Shown here: positions 60,175 through 64,000 of the stretch, in pieces
Layout of the letters: every line of letters starts with the position of its first letter
How positions within the stretch are numbered: the first letter of the stretch is position 1
Assembly: GCA_963070105.1 (NCBI GenBank)
Contig: OY718808.1
Coordinates: forward strand, 4,255,738 to 4,319,737
Direction of reading: 5' to 3'
Source of the DNA: Litomosoides sigmodontis
Lineage: Eukaryota; Nematoda; Chromadorea; Rhabditida; Onchocercidae
DNA length: 64,000 bases
Program-made: the position numbers and the translations under genes
The notes under the pieces: model-generated
The model's database searches: none
What the model saw: only the letters and a program-made list of their open reading frames with translations
Told to the model about the DNA's origin: nothing

Positions 60175-62884
60175 GATTTAGGCAATAAGAGATTTAGAAT
60201 TTGGAAATTTCTGAAAAATCTTTGAATGATCTAACGAGGATACGTGATATTCACACAATCAAAGAACTTGGAGCTATATATTTGAGCCATAGGAACTTTA
60301 TTCAAAAAATTTGATGATATTACTGATGAAGTTGAATCATTTGAAACCATATTTATTCTGTTGACGCACCCTACAATAACGATGTGCCTGTCTATCGATC
60401 AACAAGTTGAACAAATATATTTTCATTTTAAAATTCTAATAAAAAAATTATTTAATGAGCAGTTAATTACGAAAGTGAAGAAGCTAAAAACTTTAACACT
60501 TCGTTTTTATAAGTCAGCTTGAAGTAGACTTCTCACGATGCTGCAAGTAGCGTTGCAGACTACAGAAGAGTAACGACTTGAAGAAGGATATTTTTTCACT
60601 ATCTAATGGAAATGGACATTTTCATTCGCTCTGTAAATGAGTCATGCTGTAAGCATAACAAAATAATTACTTCATCAATCATTTCCTGTATTCTATCAGA
60701 ATCTTCCTGAGAAATTTCTTCGCTTAGTGAATCTTTTCGTATTCGCGCAATTATTTCATTTGCAGAAGAGAATCGTCCAAGAACAACCAAGTGTATCACA
60801 CGTTTCCGCATCGGTCGTCTTGAAAGCTCTGCGCGAACAAACGATCGCGCACCAGCTTCAATCGGTTTAATTAATGGGACGTATTCGTTTGAAACAAACT
60901 ACTACTTAACGGAAAGATTCATTAATCCGACTGATTCTTGCTTTTCAATAAACTGAACAGAGAAAATTTAAGCTAACATATGAAGCTAAAAACAATTAGC
61001 AGAAGGAGGAAAAATAAAAATGTACTACAAACCAGCTGAAGCGTTGTTGGAAGAGATTTGTTGTTGTTGCTGCTGCTGCTGCTGCTGCTGGTTACCCATA
61101 TTCTAAAGTATTTTATCATTTATAATTGAAAAATGTGTGGAGAAAAAAAATTGTGCATAGTAACGGCGGTTCCAAATAATTACAATACCTAATAATGATA
61201 GCATTATTCAAAAAATATTAGCAAAAAATTTATTTCAAAAATCAATAATTAAAAAACTAAACCAATAAAACTACTAAAACTTTTTTTCATTTCTAAGGTC
61301 CTATTTTTCATAATTTAAGATGTTCGTCTAAATTTGACGGACTTAAACGAAAAAAAAATAGGTTTGTGAATGGTCTATTCCCTACTTTCGATGCAGCACT
61401 TTTGCTTGAAGAATCAGGATGATATGATCGAGTAGAGGATGATGAACTGGGACGCTGGGCACCAATTGCTAATGGATTTGTTGCACGCTTCACAGTTACT
61501 GAATGCTGTTCACGTCTATGTCTGAAGTAAAATTATCAAAAATTCAACTGAATTTGAAATAATTGGCCTGGTTCACATGGATCTTGGTGCAGTAGTCCGG
61601 AATTCGTGCTACCCTGCTATTGTAGGATCTCAGGTTAAAATATTTTAATTATATTGACCTAGAAGCAATGCTGCTCCATCTTTCGCTACCTAAAAAAACA
61701 TTCCATGATAGAAGTAACCTTAACGATTCCTTCATTTGCTTCTTTTTCTCTTCCTCAATTAGCTTATCACGTGTTTCTGCAAGCGCCTTCGCGGTGGTTT
61801 GCACCTAAATTTGCTTCACTATCATCAAAATATCCAAGAAATGTTTACTTAATAGGTAAGCAGCACAGACTGAGGCAGTATGTCTTCAAGTTATCGCTGC
61901 AAAAAGAGTAAGAAAGAAGAAATGTTTGCTTGCCTGTATTTTGGAATGAAAAGTGGCTACTGTTCGGTACCTCTTTTGACAGTCATAAGAAACAGCATCA
62001 GCTGGTGCGCCCGGTACTTCTTGAATAACGAAACGAAATTTGGTTGCTTGTCCACTACAACCAATTTCAATAGCACCTCCCTGCAGTAAGCATATTGAAA
62101 TATCATGAAAATGGTAATCAACCTTTTACAGCATTTCACATTCTCCACTTTTCTTAAACTTCAACAGTCATGATTTTGCAAGGATGTTTTATGAATGCAT
62201 GTTTCACTTTTAATTCTCATTTTCCCTAAAAATTTTTTTAACTAATGTGGTATTAATTATGATGGCGAAAATTGAACAAAAGGACTTCATTATGGATCGC
62301 AAGAATAAACATGGAGTTTTTCTCCCTGGATTTCATCTAGATTTCTTCTACAAATAAATAGTACCAAACCTGATTAGTGAAGTTTTGGGTTAAAAATCAA
62401 CTTTAATCATCTTAAAATTAAAGTCCACTAGTTGATAGTCGATCATTTTAGGATAGGGGTTCAACATGGTTGAAAATCTGAGTCAGTACAAAACAGTAGA
62501 AGATACAGTGTGTCATCCGGACTTCCTCATTGATCAATTATCACTTAGGATCACATGCTTGAGATTATCTTGATAACACACTTTGAAAAACAAAACAACA
62601 CTTCCTCCTCTACTTAATAACGATATTAAAATCAAATAATGTTAGGCGTAGCATAAATGACAAACCTGTTTGTCAATTTTTAGTCGTACTGGTTGTCGTG
62701 TCTTTTGAGCTACTTTAAGAGCAGCAATACTTTCCTCAGTAAGCTTAATCATCATAGCTGATTGACGAGACATCGAATCAACATCCATCTGCATCCGCAA
62801 CACTGCCAAATCACCATTAGCAGGAGATGATGAATTAAACGGTGATCCCGTCCCAGCCATTCTGCTGTCAATTTTCTCGCTCAT
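57143..62884 (-). CDS. ell-1: RNA polymerase II elongation factor ELL, 13 exons
   Basis: Exons 62884-62666, 62080-61934, 61804-61719, 61521-61386, 61102-61033, 60855-60671, 59721-59662, 59506-59434, 58960-58852, 58770-58596, 58222-58043, 57706-57590 and 57373-57143 join in phase to 595 residues, similar to vertebrate ELL. Seen: an N-terminal ELL domain (LKIDKQGGAIEIGCSGQATK, then FRFVIQEVPG); a winged-helix-like segment RRPMRKRVIHLVVLGRF and DARWPGFSSDEKSYVRKIL; a low-complexity Ser/Pro middle; and a C-terminal occludin-homology coiled coil (YLTCYNFLSAVVNEFKELEK, YMHYQRNAEYLETRQKHEDL). ELL suppresses Pol II pausing in the super elongation complex; this is family knowledge. Exon 5 codes 11 glutamines in a row. 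The intron after exon 2 appears to use a GC donor (CAG|GCAAGC). The start of exon 6 is the least certain junction. Confidence 0.87.
59988..60062. repeat. 22 bp perfect inverted repeat in an ell-1 intron
   Basis: CAGTTGCAGTTTATCTTCTA (59988 on, 22 bases) has its exact reverse complement at about 60041-60062, with a 31-base loop. Similarity continues weakly beyond both arms. It ends about 50 bases before a GT microsatellite. Confidence 0.88.
60113..60170. repeat. (GT)n microsatellite
   Basis: About 28 nearly perfect GT units in the intron between ell-1 exons 6 and 7, on the plus strand. Confidence 0.97.
61058..61090 (-). repeat. CAG/CAA run coding for poly-glutamine in ell-1
   Basis: Seven CAG codons then four CAA codons give 11 glutamines in exon 5 of ell-1, inside the low-complexity linker region. 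Confidence 0.92.
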
Positions 62885-64000
62885 CAATTCCTCAACTTCA
62901 CCTTTAGCTTTCTCCCACTTACTGCTTACTCACACTTGACTTTTTCACCTGAATTCGTCGGTCTGATTTAATTTCAGAAAATAAATCGCGTCACGTTAAC
63001 GTGCTCAATCAAACAGCGTTGCAACGTGAACAATCCTCAATTATACAGTGAAAGGAAACAAATCAAAGGCTTGAAATATCATCATCCTTCCCTACAGTTC
63101 CCAAACCGATTGAGAAAAATTTGCTCTAAAATGTATACCAAAACTGTAAATAACATAATATATTGTGTGCTCAGAGAAGAGCAAACAAACGTGTCCAGAA
63201 GGTAGATTACTTGCGTGTAACTACGTGAAGGTCTAATTCATTCAACCATATGAAGGTTACAGATATATATAAGTTGAAAATTATCAAATGAATGATGAAG
63301 CTGCATATGAAGATATCAACGTTTAACACTATAAGAAGTAATACTGTCGCCTACTGTGTATGTCAACGAATACAAAATATTGGATAATCGATAAAAGGAA
63401 TAAACAATCACTATTAAAAGATATGTTAAAAAGCCAAGCAAATTTTGAAATGAATTTTACAAGCGCAATTGTCAAATTAGTAAACAAAAACTCTACAAAG
63501 TATGTGGATTTTTCATTAATTACTATTCTTTACAGAAAAATGAAAAGGATACAAGAGGTTTGTTGCGACACTATCACCGATGCTTTTCTTCCACCAGGAC
63601 AAACACGCTTTCTCCTATTTCCTCTTCACCATCATTTCACCGCATCATTTACACTTGTATAGAAGAAACGAACAAACCATATTTCGCTTTTAAAATGATT
63701 GTTAAAAGTCACAATGAAACATATGAAATGTAAAAAATATTTGCTTTCGCTTATCCAGAATTATTTTATTGGAGATGGAGTTGAAGAAATATGAACAAAT
63801 ATGGGCAAGAAATTGATAGATGTCGGTGAAGAAATGGATAAACAAAGAATAGGTGCTGATAAATGATAATTCATCAAAGATACTGACATTTTTGTGTTGT
63901 TAATGATATCAGTAAAATTAGAAAAAAAAAGTTCATATTTTATTGTAAAATGAAATCAATTATTTGAGAAGTATGATATGGAGTAAGAGTAAGAGTTAAA
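62885..64000. other. Upstream of ell-1 to window end
   Basis: About 1.1 kb. It should contain the ell-1 promoter or outron. An open frame at 63360-63662 on the plus strand (100 residues) has no recognisable motif and I do not call it a gene. No repeats of note. Confidence 0.5.

Noticed and set aside
63360..63662. 100-residue plus-strand open frame near the window end
   Set aside because: No motif, no clear start context and biased AT composition; left unannotated.

Overview
The window looks like nuclear DNA of a nematode, most likely an onchocercid filaria. It is AT-rich, the genes are cut into many short exons by GT...TTTCAG introns, and several start codons sit 7 to 44 bases behind an orphan 3' splice site, as expected for spliced-leader trans-splicing. 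The asparaginyl-tRNA synthetase closely resembles the filarial (Brugia) enzyme but differs at many positions, so I would not call it Brugia. Exon structures were rebuilt by eye from frames, splice sites, intron phase and family knowledge; all multi-exon models below have consistent phase.

Layout. Minus strand: Dnmt2-type tRNA cytosine methyltransferase (289-3179); centriole protein SAS-6 (4499-9590); ALG13 N-glycosylation subunit (10073-10570), preceded by a small unrecognised gene (10623 to about 11087) in an operon-like arrangement; cytosolic asparaginyl-tRNA synthetase (14397-18176). A 4.8 kb divergent intergenic region follows, with a near 1 kb (AGT)n array and a (TC)n tract. Plus strand: a large ELM2-SANT-C2H2 corepressor of the SAEG-1/MIDEAS/TRERF1 type (23009-37672), whose 6.4 kb first intron is full of simple repeats. 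Minus strand again: a secreted protein with two von Willebrand A domains (40237-43935), Rab1 GTPase (46515-50470) and elongation factor ELL (57143-62884). The last 1.1 kb shows no gene I can support.

Functionally these are mostly housekeeping genes: tRNA modification and charging, centriole duplication, ER glycosylation, ER-to-Golgi traffic and transcription control. The VWA protein is the one likely secreted or surface product. No viral, phage, transposase, CRISPR, rRNA or tRNA gene was seen.

Most worth a second look: an intact Dnmt2 in a nematode; a VWA-gene intron that appears to end in AT instead of AG; a probable GC-AG intron in ELL; the very long AGT array between two divergent genes; a 32 bp perfect palindrome touching a possible start codon; and upstream ATGs before the corepressor.
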